Part shown: positions 43,024-50,360 of the stretch, in pieces
Numbering within the stretch: position 1 is the stretch's first letter
How the letters are laid out: every line of letters starts with the position of its first letter
Assembly (NCBI GenBank): GCA_910584995.1
Contig: CAJUDW010000013.1
Span: 1-64,000 of the forward strand
Reading direction: 5' to 3'
Origin: an uncultured Oscillibacter sp.
GTDB lineage: Bacteria; Bacillota; Clostridia; Oscillospirales; Oscillospiraceae
DNA: 64,000 nucleotides
Notes under the pieces: model-generated
What the model saw: the letters and a program-made list of their open reading frames with translations, nothing else
The model's database searches: none
Told to the model about the DNA's origin: nothing
Made by a program: the position numbers and the translations under genes

Positions 43024-44280
43024 ATGAGCCAGCTTTTGGCGCGGGGCGGCCGCCGTCTCGAGGGAGAAGTCGCCGTACAGGGGGCGAAAAACAGCGTGCT
43101 GCCTATTCTGGCGGCGACGCTGCTGACAGAGGACCGGGTGGAACTGCGGGGCTGTCCCCGCCTGCGGGACGTGGACGCCTCCATCCGTATTTTGAAATCC
43201 TTGGGCTGTGAGGCCCGCTGGGAGGGGGACAGCCTTCTGGTAGATACTGCCGGGTTGAAGAGCTGGTCCATTTCTGATATACTGATGAGAGAAATGCGGT
43301 CCTCCGCCATTTTCCTGGGGGCTATTCTGGCCCGGTGCTGCCAGGCGGATTTGAGTTATCCCGGAGGCTGTGAACTGGGGCCCCGGCCCATCGATCTGCA
43401 CTTGGCAGGCTTACGGGGCATGGGGGCGGAGATCCGGGAGTGCGGCGGAGCCCTTTTGTGCAGGGCCTCCCGGCTTCTGGGCCGGGATCTGGTGCTGAGC
43501 CTGCCCTCTGTAGGGGCTACGGAGAACCTGATGCTGGCCGCCTGCGGAGCGGAGGGGACCACCACCATTGCCAACGCCGCCCGGGAGCCGGAGATCGTGG
43601 ATCTCCAGAGTTTCCTGAATGCCTGCGGCGGACGGGTTTCCGGCGCCGGCACGTCCACCATTTCCGTGGAGGGCGGACGGCCCCTTCACGGCTGTTCCTA
43701 CCGGATTATGCCGGACCGGGTGGTGGCGGCTACATATCTCTGCGCGGCGGCTGCCGCCGGAGGTTCGGTTTACCTGCGGAATGCCAGGGAGGAGCATCTG
43801 TCCGCTGTTACCGCCGTGCTGCGGGAGGCAGGGTGCGGGATCCGGCCGGATGCGGAGGGTATCGCCTGCTGCTGTACTGGCCGCCTGCGGGCGGTCCGCC
43901 CGGTACGGACGGCGCCGTATCCCGGCTTTCCCACCGACGCCCAGGCCATTTTGATGGGGGCGCTGCTGCGGAGCCAGGGAGCAACGGTATTCGAGGAGAC
44001 TATTTTTGAAAACCGCTACCGTCACGTGGATGAATTTGTCCGTATGGGGGCCAATATCCGGACGGCGGGCCGGGTGGCGGTGGTTACCGGTGTGGAGCGC
44101 CTCCAGGGTGCGCCGGTGCGCTGCACGGATCTCCGGGGCGGCGCGGCGCTGTGCGTGGTTGCCCTGGCGGCAGAGGGGGAGACGGAGATCTCTGAGATCA
44201 GCCATATTGACCGGGGCTATGAGGATATTGCCCGGGACCTGCGGGCCCTGGGGGCGGATATCTCCCGGAGGGATCCATAA
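43024..44280 (+). CDS. murA: UDP-GlcNAc 1-carboxyvinyltransferase
   Basis: A 418-aa EPSP-synthase-fold enzyme for the first committed step of peptidoglycan synthesis (PEP transfer to UDP-GlcNAc). It has QGAKNSVLPILAA (Lys-22/Asn-23 region), RDVDASIRILKSLG, and the PEP loop MRSSAIFLGAILAR...YPGGCELGPRPIDLH with the fosfomycin-target Cys. FPTDAQA and IFENRYRHVDEF also fit. ATG 43024 is chosen (GGAGGGGAAGG upstream) over one 36 bases earlier. MurA in place of the usual murC/murB at this position is a variant seen in Clostridia. Confidence 0.95.
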   Translation: MSQLLARGGRRLEGEVAVQGAKNSVLPILAATLLTEDRVELRGCPRLRDVDASIRILKSLGCEARWEGDSLLVDTAGLKSWSISDILMREMRSSAIFLGAILARCCQADLSYPGGCELGPRPIDLHLAGLRGMGAEIRECGGALLCRASRLLGRDLVLSLPSVGATENLMLAACGAEGTTTIANAAREPEIVDLQSFLNACGGRVSGAGTSTISVEGGRPLHGCSYRIMPDRVVAATYLCAAAAAGGSVYLRNAREEHLSAVTAVLREAGCGIRPDAEGIACCCTGRLRAVRPVRTAPYPGFPTDAQAILMGALLRSQGATVFEETIFENRYRHVDEFVRMGANIRTAGRVAVVTGVERLQGAPVRCTDLRGGAALCVVALAAEGETEISEISHIDRGYEDIARDLRALGADISRRDP

Positions 44281-44349
44281 AAGCCTGCACAATCCGGCGC
44301 CTGACGGCATGGCCGCCCCGCGTCAGTAAGATATAGGAGCTAGAGAGAC

Positions 44350-45126
44350 ATGGCCAGACGCAGAAATTCCAACCGGCGGCGAAGGGGAAGGTTCCGCTTT
44401 CTTTATAAGCTGCTGTCGATATTGATCATCTGCGTCTGTGTGATTGCGGCGCTGACGCTTTTCTTCCGGGTGGATCAGATTGTCGTCACCGGCGGCGTCC
44501 GCTATTCGGAGGAGGAACTGGCGGAGGCCTCCGGCGTGCGGATCGGCGCCAACCTCTACCTGTTGAACAAGCGGGATATCGCCAACAGAATGCTGGAGAA
44601 ACTGCCCTATCTCCAGGAGATCAGCCGCATCGACCGCCGCCCGCCGGACACCCTGGCCATTGAGGTGGAGGAGTACGGCGCCCCCCTGGCGGTGGTCCAG
44701 GGGGGCAGCGCGTGGCTGGTGGTCGGGCCCCGGGGGAAAATTGTGGAGCAGCTGCCGGAGGAGGCAGCCGCGGACTACGGCGTTATCCAGGGCTGCGAAC
44801 TGCTGGCCCCCTCCGTGGGAGGGAAGATGGCCCTGGCTACGGAGTACGCTACCCAGCAGACCAGCCTTCTGAGCCTTATGGAGGCCCTGGAAGAGGAGGG
44901 GATGCTGGATCAGGTGGACGCCATCCATCTGGACGATCTCTCCTTCATCGCCATGGACTACGGCGGGCGCTTTACGGTGAAACTCTCCTACAATGCTGAT
45001 TACGCCTACAAGCTCAAGCGCCTCTCCCTGATTCTGGAAGGGGACGCCATTCAGGAGAATATGACCGGCACCTTCGACATGCGGGGCGAGGGCGGCATGG
45101 ACGTCTTCCAGCAGAACGTGCGGTGA
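44350..45126 (+). CDS. ftsQ: Cell-division protein FtsQ/DivIB
   Basis: A 258-aa bitopic protein: Arg-rich cytoplasmic tail (RRRNSNRRRRGRFRF), TM helix (LLSILIICVCVIAALTLFF, about residues 21-40), POTRA domain directly after it (VDQIVVTGGVRYSEEELAEA... PYLQEISRIDRRPPDTLAIEVEE) and a beta domain. It anchors FtsL and DivIC at the septum. AGGAGC lies upstream. It precedes ftsZ by 229 bp; ftsA, usually between them, is absent. Confidence 0.92.
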   Translation: MARRRNSNRRRRGRFRFLYKLLSILIICVCVIAALTLFFRVDQIVVTGGVRYSEEELAEASGVRIGANLYLLNKRDIANRMLEKLPYLQEISRIDRRPPDTLAIEVEEYGAPLAVVQGGSAWLVVGPRGKIVEQLPEEAAADYGVIQGCELLAPSVGGKMALATEYATQQTSLLSLMEALEEEGMLDQVDAIHLDDLSFIAMDYGGRFTVKLSYNADYAYKLKRLSLILEGDAIQENMTGTFDMRGEGGMDVFQQNVR

Positions 45127-45249
45127 AAACGGAAAAAAGTTTCGCCGCCTCCCGTCAAAAAATGGCGGGCACCCCAGGAATTGGATCGGAATCGACCCGT
45201 TTACCCTATTCTCGTTTCAGAAAAAATGGATGGAAAAACAAATAAAGGC

Positions 45250-45278
45250 TTGACCCGGGAGAAAAAGTGGCATACAAT
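45250..45278 (+). promoter_or_regulatory. Promoter of ftsZ
   Basis: TTGACC at 45250-45255 and TACAAT at 45273-45278 with a 17-bp spacer, 78 bp before the ftsZ start. It gives ftsZ its own transcription apart from the dcw operon. Confidence 0.83.
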
Positions 45279-45355
45279 AAAATGAATACGTTGTGATACA
45301 GGATGTTGTGGGACGCTCCCGTCCCGTTCTACAAAAGATAGCAGGAGGCAGCACT

Positions 45356-46447
45356 ATGGCATTTGGATTGGAGACCGGCCCGGATACTGTGGTCAATATC
45401 AAGGTCATCGGCGTCGGCGGCGGCGGAAATAATGTGGTGAACCGCATGGTCCGTTCCGGGACAAAGGGCGTTGAATTTGTCGCAGTGAATACCGATAAGC
45501 AGGCACTGGACGTTTCCAGCGCCACCTATAAAATTCAAATCGGTGAAAAGCTGACCCACGGCAAGGGCGCCGGCGCGGATCCGGAGGTGGGCCGGAAGGC
45601 CGCCGAGGAGAGCCGGAACCAGATTGCCAAGGCGCTGGAGGACACGGACATGGTGTTCATCGCCGCCGGTATGGGCGGCGGCACCGGTACCGGCGGCGCC
45701 CCCATTGTAGCGGAGATCGCCAAGGAGATGGATATCCTGACAGTAGGCGTGGTTACCAAGCCCTTTGGCTTTGAGGGCCCCCGCCGGATGCGGGCTGCCG
45801 AGAGCGGCATCACCGAACTGGAGGGCAAGGTGGACTCTCTGGTTATCATTCCCAACGAGCGGCTGAAATATGCCACGGATCAGAAGGTCACCTTTGCCAA
45901 TGCCTTTGAAATCGCCGACGACGTGCTGCGCCAGGCGGTGCAGTCCATTTCCGATCTGATCCGGGACACCGGCTTCATCAACCTGGACTTTGCCGACGTG
46001 ACGGCCATCATGAAAAACGCCGGCATGGCCCACATGGGCGTGGGCCGGGCCGCCGGGAAGGGCAAGGCCGAGGAGGCCGCCAAGATGGCCATTTCCAGCC
46101 CCCTGCTGGAGACCTCCATCGAGGGGGCCAAGGGGATTTTGATCAACATCACCGGCTCCATGGATATCGGCCTGGAGGAAGTGGAAATGGCTGCCGGGCT
46201 GGTACAGGAGGCTGTCCATCCCGACGCGCTGTCCATCTTCGGCGCCACTTTCGATGAGACCATGGACGACGAGATCCGCGTCACCGTCATCGCCACTGGC
46301 TTTGACAAGGACGCCCCCAAGCCCGCCGCCAAAACCGGGGACGGCAAGGGAGCCCCGGCCCCCATGCCCCTTCAGGAAGAGGAGGGGAAGAAGGAGGATG
46401 ATCCCTTCGAGGATATCTTCAAGATCTTCAACAAGCGGGACGACTGA
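45356..46447 (+). CDS. ftsZ: Cell-division GTPase FtsZ
   Basis: A 363-aa tubulin homologue that forms the Z ring. GTP-binding signature [10 protein letters not shown] near residue 107. N-terminal [17 protein letters not shown], the T7 catalytic loop [15 protein letters not shown], and MAISSPLLE all fit. The variable linker is short, and the C-terminal peptide reads [15 protein letters not shown]. This lacks the usual I/P-FLR consensus that binds FtsA/SepF, though the acidic-to-basic shape is kept. AGGAGG precedes ATG 45356. Confidence 0.97.
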   Translation: MAFGLETGPDTVVNIKVIGVGGGGNNVVNRMVRSGTKGVEFVAVNTDKQALDVSSATYKIQIGEKLTHGKGAGADPEVGRKAAEESRNQIAKALEDTDMVFIAAGMGGGTGTGGAPIVAEIAKEMDILTVGVVTKPFGFEGPRRMRAAESGITELEGKVDSLVIIPNERLKYATDQKVTFANAFEIADDVLRQAVQSISDLIRDTGFINLDFADVTAIMKNAGMAHMGVGRAAGKGKAEEAAKMAISSPLLETSIEGAKGILINITGSMDIGLEEVEMAAGLVQEAVHPDALSIFGATFDETMDDEIRVTVIATGFDKDAPKPAAKTGDGKGAPAPMPLQEEEGKKEDDPFEDIFKIFNKRDD

Positions 46448-46493
46448 GGCGCCGGCTCCCCTGGCGGCGCGAAAATTTAACAAATTCCGGGAA

Positions 46494-46525
46494 CTCCCGC
46501 AGGTTTTGGCCTGCGGGGGTTTTTC
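46494..46525 (+). terminator. Terminator of ftsZ
   Basis: An 8- to 10-bp stem (CCCGCAGG with CCTGCGGG) followed by five T (46520-46524), 46 bp after the ftsZ stop. Confidence 0.9.
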
Positions 46526-46668
46526 TGTTGCCGGATTCCGGTGCAGGTAGAGCGTGCCATGGAGGCACTGCCGCTTTTTGCAAGGCGTGATTTCCCGTAT
46601 CCGGCGCATGATAGAATCGCCGGCGGTGGAACCGCGCCGCCGGATACGGTTCGAAAGGGGTGATCGTA

Positions 46669-47682
46669 TTGTATGAAACAAAAGAAAAGGCAAAGCGCTG
46701 CCTGCGGGCCGGAGCGGGCGTTCTGCTGGCGCTGCTGCTGTTGACAGGCGTTTCCGCCCGGGCTGCCGGGGAACGGACGCTGGTCCCGGTGGGACACACG
46801 GTGGGCATCAAGCTTTTCTCCCGGGGCGTTGTGGTGGTGAAACTGACGGACGGCGGCACGCCCGCCCGGTCCTGCGGCCTGCGCACCGGGGATGTGATTG
46901 TGAAATGCGGCGGCACTGTCGTTTCTTCCACGGAGCAGTTCCAGTCCCTTTTGCAGAAGAGCGGCGGCGGGGAAACGGATCTCCAGGTCCGCCGGGACGG
47001 CGGCAGCATGACCCTCTCCGTGGAGCCGGAACAGAACGAGCAGGGCGTCTACTGCATCGGCGCCTGGATCCGGGACAGCATGGCCGGGATCGGCACGGTA
47101 ACCTTTTATGACCCGGAGACCGGCGTGTTCGGCGCCCTGGGCCACGGCATCGCCGACACCGACACAGCGCAGCTGATGCCCTTTTCCAACGGGTCCGTCC
47201 TGCCCTCTACCGTGAAAGCGGTGAAGAAGGGGGAGGCCGGTTCCGCCGGGGAACTCCGGGGGGACTTTGACACCGCCCGGGATCTGGGGGATCTCTACGC
47301 CAACACCTCTGCCGGGATTTTCGGCACCCTGGAGGGGGAAATTTCCCCCGCAGGCAAGGCCCTTCCTGTAGGAGAGCCCCGGCCCGGGCCCGCCCGGATC
47401 CTGGCTAATGTCCAGGGGGACGAGGTGGCTGTTTATGATATTGAAATTGTAAAGGCCCTGCCCGGGGCGGCAGACGGCCGGGACATGATCCTGTCCGTTA
47501 CGGACCCGGATTTAATCAGCCTCACCGGCGGCATTGTCCAGGGCATGAGCGGCAGCCCTATCCTCCAGGAGGGGCAGATTGTAGGCGCTGTGACCCATGT
47601 GCTTTTAAATGATCCTACCAAAGGATATGGAATTGCCATCGATCATATGCTGGAAGCCTCTGGGCTCCGGGAGGATGCCTGA
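46669..47682 (+). CDS. spoIVB: SpoIVB serine peptidase (S55)
   Basis: A 337-aa secreted protease of sporulation. It has a signal anchor (AGAGVLLALLLLTGVSARA), a PDZ domain (residues ~50-115: GGTPARSCGLRTGDVIVKCGG) and an S55 domain with His in GALGHGIADTDT and the nucleophile Ser in MSGSPIL. In Bacillus it is made in the forespore and triggers pro-sigma-K processing by cleaving SpoIVFA. The start is taken as TTG 46669 (GAAAGGGG upstream); the ATG just after it is in another frame. The gene lies behind ftsZ, not beside spo0A/recN as in Bacillus. Confidence 0.92.
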   Translation: MYETKEKAKRCLRAGAGVLLALLLLTGVSARAAGERTLVPVGHTVGIKLFSRGVVVVKLTDGGTPARSCGLRTGDVIVKCGGTVVSSTEQFQSLLQKSGGGETDLQVRRDGGSMTLSVEPEQNEQGVYCIGAWIRDSMAGIGTVTFYDPETGVFGALGHGIADTDTAQLMPFSNGSVLPSTVKAVKKGEAGSAGELRGDFDTARDLGDLYANTSAGIFGTLEGEISPAGKALPVGEPRPGPARILANVQGDEVAVYDIEIVKALPGAADGRDMILSVTDPDLISLTGGIVQGMSGSPILQEGQIVGAVTHVLLNDPTKGYGIAIDHMLEASGLREDA

Positions 47683-47730
47683 CAGGCGTCCCGGAGGAAG
47701 CTTTCCGGCGGAGGGACGGGACGCACCGGC

Positions 47731-47758
47731 ACAGGGCGGCCGTCCTTCCGCCCTGTTT
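47731..47758 (+). terminator. Hairpin after spoIVB
   Basis: A 9-bp stem (ACAGGGCGG with CCGCCCTGT) followed by TTT, 48 bp after the stop. It has a short T-run, so it is moderate. Confidence 0.6.
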
Positions 47759-47857
47759 CCCGGCTCCCGGAATTGGATGAGCGAATATGTCCCGGAAGGG
47801 CCATCCCTTCTTGGCTTCCGTCTCCGGCGGAGGCATGGTAGCCGCAGTTAAATTGCT

Positions 47858-47886
47858 AAAATGTTACCGGGTATCCGGGCTGGACC
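47858..47886 (+). promoter_or_regulatory. RAT-like ribonucleic antiterminator site (remnant)
   Basis: Exactly 29 bases, starting with AAAATGTTACC and ending GGCTGGACC, align with the RAT sites of BglG/LicT operons: TGTTAC at positions 5-10, G12, C19, GGGC-type 3' arm, and ACC at the end. The 3' ACCAA could pair with TTGGT (47938-47943), followed by TTATTTT, a decayed terminator that RAT folding would exclude. Confidence 0.55.
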
Positions 47887-47969
47887 AACTCTGCCTGCAT
47901 GTGCCCCTGTATTTGGTACAGGGGAATGTCGGATGGGGATTGGTTTATTTTGGGGAGAAGCCGGAGGAT

Positions 47970-48109
47970 TTGCGGATTAAAAAAGCCATCAACAACAATA
48001 TCCTCTGTGCGGCGGATGATAAAGCCATCGAGATGATTGTTACCGGCAAAGGCCCGGGCTTTGGGCGGAAGACCGGCCAGCGGGTGGATTCGGTGCTCTT
48101 TGAAAAGGC
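47970..48109 (+). pseudogene. CAT RNA-binding domain remnant of a BglG/LicT antiterminator
   Basis: About 46 residues from TTG 47970 (GGAGG just upstream) read as a CAT domain: RIKKAINNNILCAADDKAIE, MIVTGKGPGFGRKTGQ, DSVLFEKA. This matches the INNN-V, VMGKGIGF and KxG-xID pattern of BglG-family RNA-binding domains. Both PRD regulatory domains that should follow are gone. The frame runs into unrelated sequence where a second PTS fragment begins in another frame. This is a deletion remnant rather than a working antiterminator, though the RNA-binding module could fold alone. Confidence 0.7.
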
Positions 48110-48355
48110 CTGCTGTACATCGGCATCAACACCGTGGAACTGGGCGGAAAGCATTTCGAGGCCCGTGTGGAGGAGGGCCAAAAGGTGAAGAAGGGGGATC
48201 TTTTGATCTCTTTCGGCGTGGACGCCATGAAGGCGGCGGGCTATCCCTGCACGGCCTCGATGATCGCCTGTAGCATCGACGGCTGCCAGAGGGTGAAACC
48301 CATAGCGGAGGGGGCGATCCGTTCCGGCACCGCGGTGCTGGAGGTGAAGGGATAA
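48110..48355 (+). pseudogene. C-terminal half of a PTS EIIA-glucose-type domain
   Basis: From 48110 the frame reads LLYIGINTVELGGKHFEARV then EEGQKVKKGDLLISFGVDAM and ends VLEVKG at 48355. This is the second half of an EIIA-Glc (Crr-like) domain as found at the end of beta-glucoside and trehalose EII proteins. A TGA sits just before it (48101-48103), and the membrane EIIC and EIIB parts and the first half of EIIA are missing. In the HIG-xT phosphorylation motif, His is replaced by Tyr (TAC for CAC), so even an expressed fragment could not carry phosphate. It fuses out of frame to the CAT remnant. Confidence 0.8.
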
Positions 48356-48386
48356 ACTGGTTTCCGGAAGACCAGGGCAGGCAAGG

Positions 48387-48423
48387 CAGCGGCGGGAGGG
48401 GAAACCCTCCCGCCGCTGTTTTT
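48387..48423 (+). terminator. Strong terminator after the PTS remnant
   Basis: A 14-bp perfect stem (CAGCGGCGGGAGGG with its complement, loop GAAA) and five T (48419-48423). It was presumably the end of the original PTS operon and also faces the end of hxlR. Confidence 0.93.
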
Positions 48424-48440
48424 GGTTTCCCGGCAGCCGG

Positions 48441-48824
48441 TCAGCACAACGGCCGTCCCTCCCCGTAGGGGCTGACATAGCCGGGCGGGCATAGATGCTC
48501 CTCGCTCCACAGCATCATCTGGTTTAAGATCGGGATAAAACTCTGTCCCATCTCCGTCAGGGAATACTCCACCTTCGGGGGGATCTCCTTGTAAATCTCC
48601 CGGTGCAGGAATCCGTCCCGCTCTAATTCCCGCAGCTGCTTGGTCAGGGAGGACTGGGTGATCCCGTCCAGGCGGCGCATCAGCTGCCCGAACCGCTGGA
48701 CCTGATAAAAGGCAATGTACCACAGGATCAGGATTTTCCATTTTCCCCCCAGGACAGCCTGTATGCCGGCCATCGGTACGCAGCGGGCCGCCATGTCCTC
48801 TGTTTGGAATTTGTTCCCGGCCAT
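48441..48824 (-). CDS. HxlR-family transcriptional regulator
   Basis: A 127-aa winged-helix regulator: GGKWKILILWYIA (start of the HTH, with the family W-K-I), FGQLMRRLDGITQSSLTKQLRELERDGFLHR (recognition helix and wing) and YSLTEMGQSFIPIL. A Cys near the start of the domain (RCVPM, about residue 15) is where many HxlR proteins sense aldehydes or redox. It is transcribed away from the radical SAM gene at 49128-50063, and shared AGTAT/ATACT palindromes lie at both promoters. GGAGG precedes the ATG. Confidence 0.92.
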   Translation of the reverse strand: MAGNKFQTEDMAARCVPMAGIQAVLGGKWKILILWYIAFYQVQRFGQLMRRLDGITQSSLTKQLRELERDGFLHREIYKEIPPKVEYSLTEMGQSFIPILNQMMLWSEEHLCPPGYVSPYGEGRPLC

Positions 48825-48852
48825 ACCGTATCCTCCTTTTCTGCTTTGAAAG

Positions 48853-48882
48853 CAGTATATACTGGCTCCGCGGAAAAAGCAA
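48853..48882 (-). promoter_or_regulatory. hxlR promoter with overlapping palindrome
   Basis: On the minus strand TTGCTT (48882-48877) and TATACT (48859-48854) are 17 bp apart. The -10 is inside the palindrome CAGTATATACTG (48853-48864), a likely autoregulatory operator. Confidence 0.78.
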
Positions 48883-48905
48883 TGAGGTTATCAAACTGGT
48901 GTCGG

Positions 48906-48937
48906 AACCTGTATTCACAGGCGCTGGAGGCCGTCCG
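48906..48937 (+). repeat. Dispersed 32-bp intergenic repeat, copy 2
   Basis: 29 of 32 bases match 6939-6970. Here CCTGT-ATTC-ACAGG forms a clean small stem. It is located between hxlR and its divergent neighbour. The rest of 48883-49013 shows no gene. Confidence 0.6.
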
Positions 48938-49013
48938 CCCTGCCCCGTGAAAAATCCCTGCAATACAGAAGGTATCCCCCATCCCGTATCCCTTGCCGGT
49001 GGATAGAGACTAT

Positions 49014-49033
49014 TAGTATTAAAAATTATACTA
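49014..49033. promoter_or_regulatory. Inverted repeat upstream of the radical SAM promoter
   Basis: TAGTAT (49014-49019) and ATACTA (49028-49033) share the AGTAT half-site with the palindrome at the hxlR promoter. They lie 20 bp upstream of the -35 of the radical SAM gene. It is a probable HxlR operator. Confidence 0.55.
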
Positions 49034-49053
49034 CTACTAAAAAAATTGCGTAC

Positions 49054-49082
49054 TTGTATAAAAACGCCCAGGGCTGTACTAT
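49054..49082 (+). promoter_or_regulatory. Promoter of the radical SAM gene
   Basis: TTGTAT at 49054-49059 and TACTAT at 49077-49082, spacer 17 bp, 46 bp before the start codon; AAAGGAG lies in between. Confidence 0.75.
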
Positions 49083-49127
49083 GGCGGCATAGGGAATTCC
49101 TGACTGTTGAAAAAGGAGACATGACGT

Positions 49128-50063
49128 ATGCATTTTGATGGAACCATCTGGCGCCCGCCCTATGAGGCCGGATCCCTGCTGCTCCAGGTCACCGCAGGCT
49201 GTACCCACCACGCCTGCAAATTCTGTACGCTCTATCACGATTTGCCCTTCAAGTTCCGGATGTCGCCCCTTGCGGAGGTGGAGGGCGACCTGCAGGAAGC
49301 GCAGCTCCGGCATACGGATCCCATTTCCATGCTATCGGCCCGGCTGCAGGGCCTGCCCGGGGCGGAGCCTGTCAGAAGGGCCTTCCTGGTGGGGGCCAAC
49401 CCGTTTGTGCTGCAATATGGCCGGCTGCTGGATATCGCCGGCCTGATGGGGAAATACGTTCCCTCCGTGCAGACCATAGGGTGCTTTGCGCGGATCACAG
49501 ATATTACCACAAAATCGGACGGGGAACTGGCTTCCCTCCGCAAGGCCGGGTATGACGGCTTGACTATCGGGATTGAGACCGGCGACAGCGAGGCCCTGCG
49601 CTTTATGAACAAGGGCTATGATGCTGACGCCATTGTGGAGCAGTGCAGCCGGCTGGATCAGGCCGGTATCCGCTACAGCTTCTTCTATCTGGCGGGTATT
49701 TCCGGCGCGGGAAAGGGCGAGGCCGGCGCAATGGCCACAGCCGGGGTCTGCAACCGGCTCCATCCCACGCTGATTGGCGTCAATATGCTGACCGTTTATC
49801 CGGAGTCTGAACTTTACCGGGAGATACAGCGGGGCAGATGGAAGGAGCCGGGCGAAATGGAGAAATACCGGGAAATCCGCACACTGCTGGAAAATCTGGA
49901 GATCCCTACGCAGTTTGCCGCCTTGGGCGCGTCAAACGCCTTCCGGTTCCAGGGGACGCTGCCGGAGGATCGGAAGGCCCTTGCCGCGGCGCTTGGCAAA
50001 ATCATGGAAACCGTGGGGGAAGCGGATCTGCGGGAGTACCGGGTCAGCCTGCGGCATCTGTAA
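49128..50063 (+). CDS. Radical SAM protein (CX4CX2C subfamily)
   Basis: A 311-aa radical SAM enzyme of the Elp3/YgiQ-like group often annotated only as radical SAM protein. The cluster motif is CTHHACKFC (Cys 25, 30, 33), a CX4CX2C variant of the usual CX3CX2C, within GCTHHACKFCTLYHDLPF. GANPF, the GIETG motif (TIGIETGDSEALRFMNKGY) for SAM binding and YPESELYREI follow. It has no SPASM or methylthio (TRAM) domain. The substrate is unknown. It is divergent from an HxlR regulator with paired palindromes, suggesting control by a small reactive effector. Confidence 0.9.
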   Translation: MHFDGTIWRPPYEAGSLLLQVTAGCTHHACKFCTLYHDLPFKFRMSPLAEVEGDLQEAQLRHTDPISMLSARLQGLPGAEPVRRAFLVGANPFVLQYGRLLDIAGLMGKYVPSVQTIGCFARITDITTKSDGELASLRKAGYDGLTIGIETGDSEALRFMNKGYDADAIVEQCSRLDQAGIRYSFFYLAGISGAGKGEAGAMATAGVCNRLHPTLIGVNMLTVYPESELYREIQRGRWKEPGEMEKYREIRTLLENLEIPTQFAALGASNAFRFQGTLPEDRKALAAALGKIMETVGEADLREYRVSLRHL

Positions 50064-50239
50064 GGGTCCGTTTCCGGGCGGCCGGGGAGACCTTCACGGA
50101 TACATGCGCCCTATGTAAGGCTTCCCGGCTCCTGCCAGGAAACGTGGAAATCCGTCATTTTTTCCCCGCGTCAGGAAAAATTTCCGGCACAAATCCGCAC
50201 CCGTTGGTGAAATCGGCACTTCCTTAACAGAAAAAAACG

Positions 50240-50248
50240 TGTTATAAT
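50240..50248 (+). promoter_or_regulatory. Extended -10 promoter of trpS
   Basis: TG at 50240-50241, one base, then TATAAT at 50243-50248; the -35 (TTCCTT) is poor. The 50064-50360 gap otherwise holds AT-rich sequence and a GC hairpin near 50316-50337. No T-box sequence (GGTGGTACCGCG type) is present, unlike at tyrS. Confidence 0.65.
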
Positions 50249-50360
50249 ACCCAAGTATGGCGGCATATCCCAGATTCTGCGGCCAAATAGAAGCTGCAAG
50301 GGCCTTTTCCCGGAACAGCCGCCGCCGGAAGGGCGGGCAGCCAACAGCGAGGTGCGAAAT

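Noticed and set aside
46585..46620. Sigma-F/G-like site (CATGATA) upstream of spoIVB
   Set aside because: CATnnTA is present as a -10, but no acceptable -35 lies 15-17 bp upstream, so the call would rest on one short match.
50064..50360. Possible tryptophan T-box before trpS
   Set aside because: The invariant GGTGGNACCGCG sequence found at tyrS is absent and there is no terminator hairpin with T-run.
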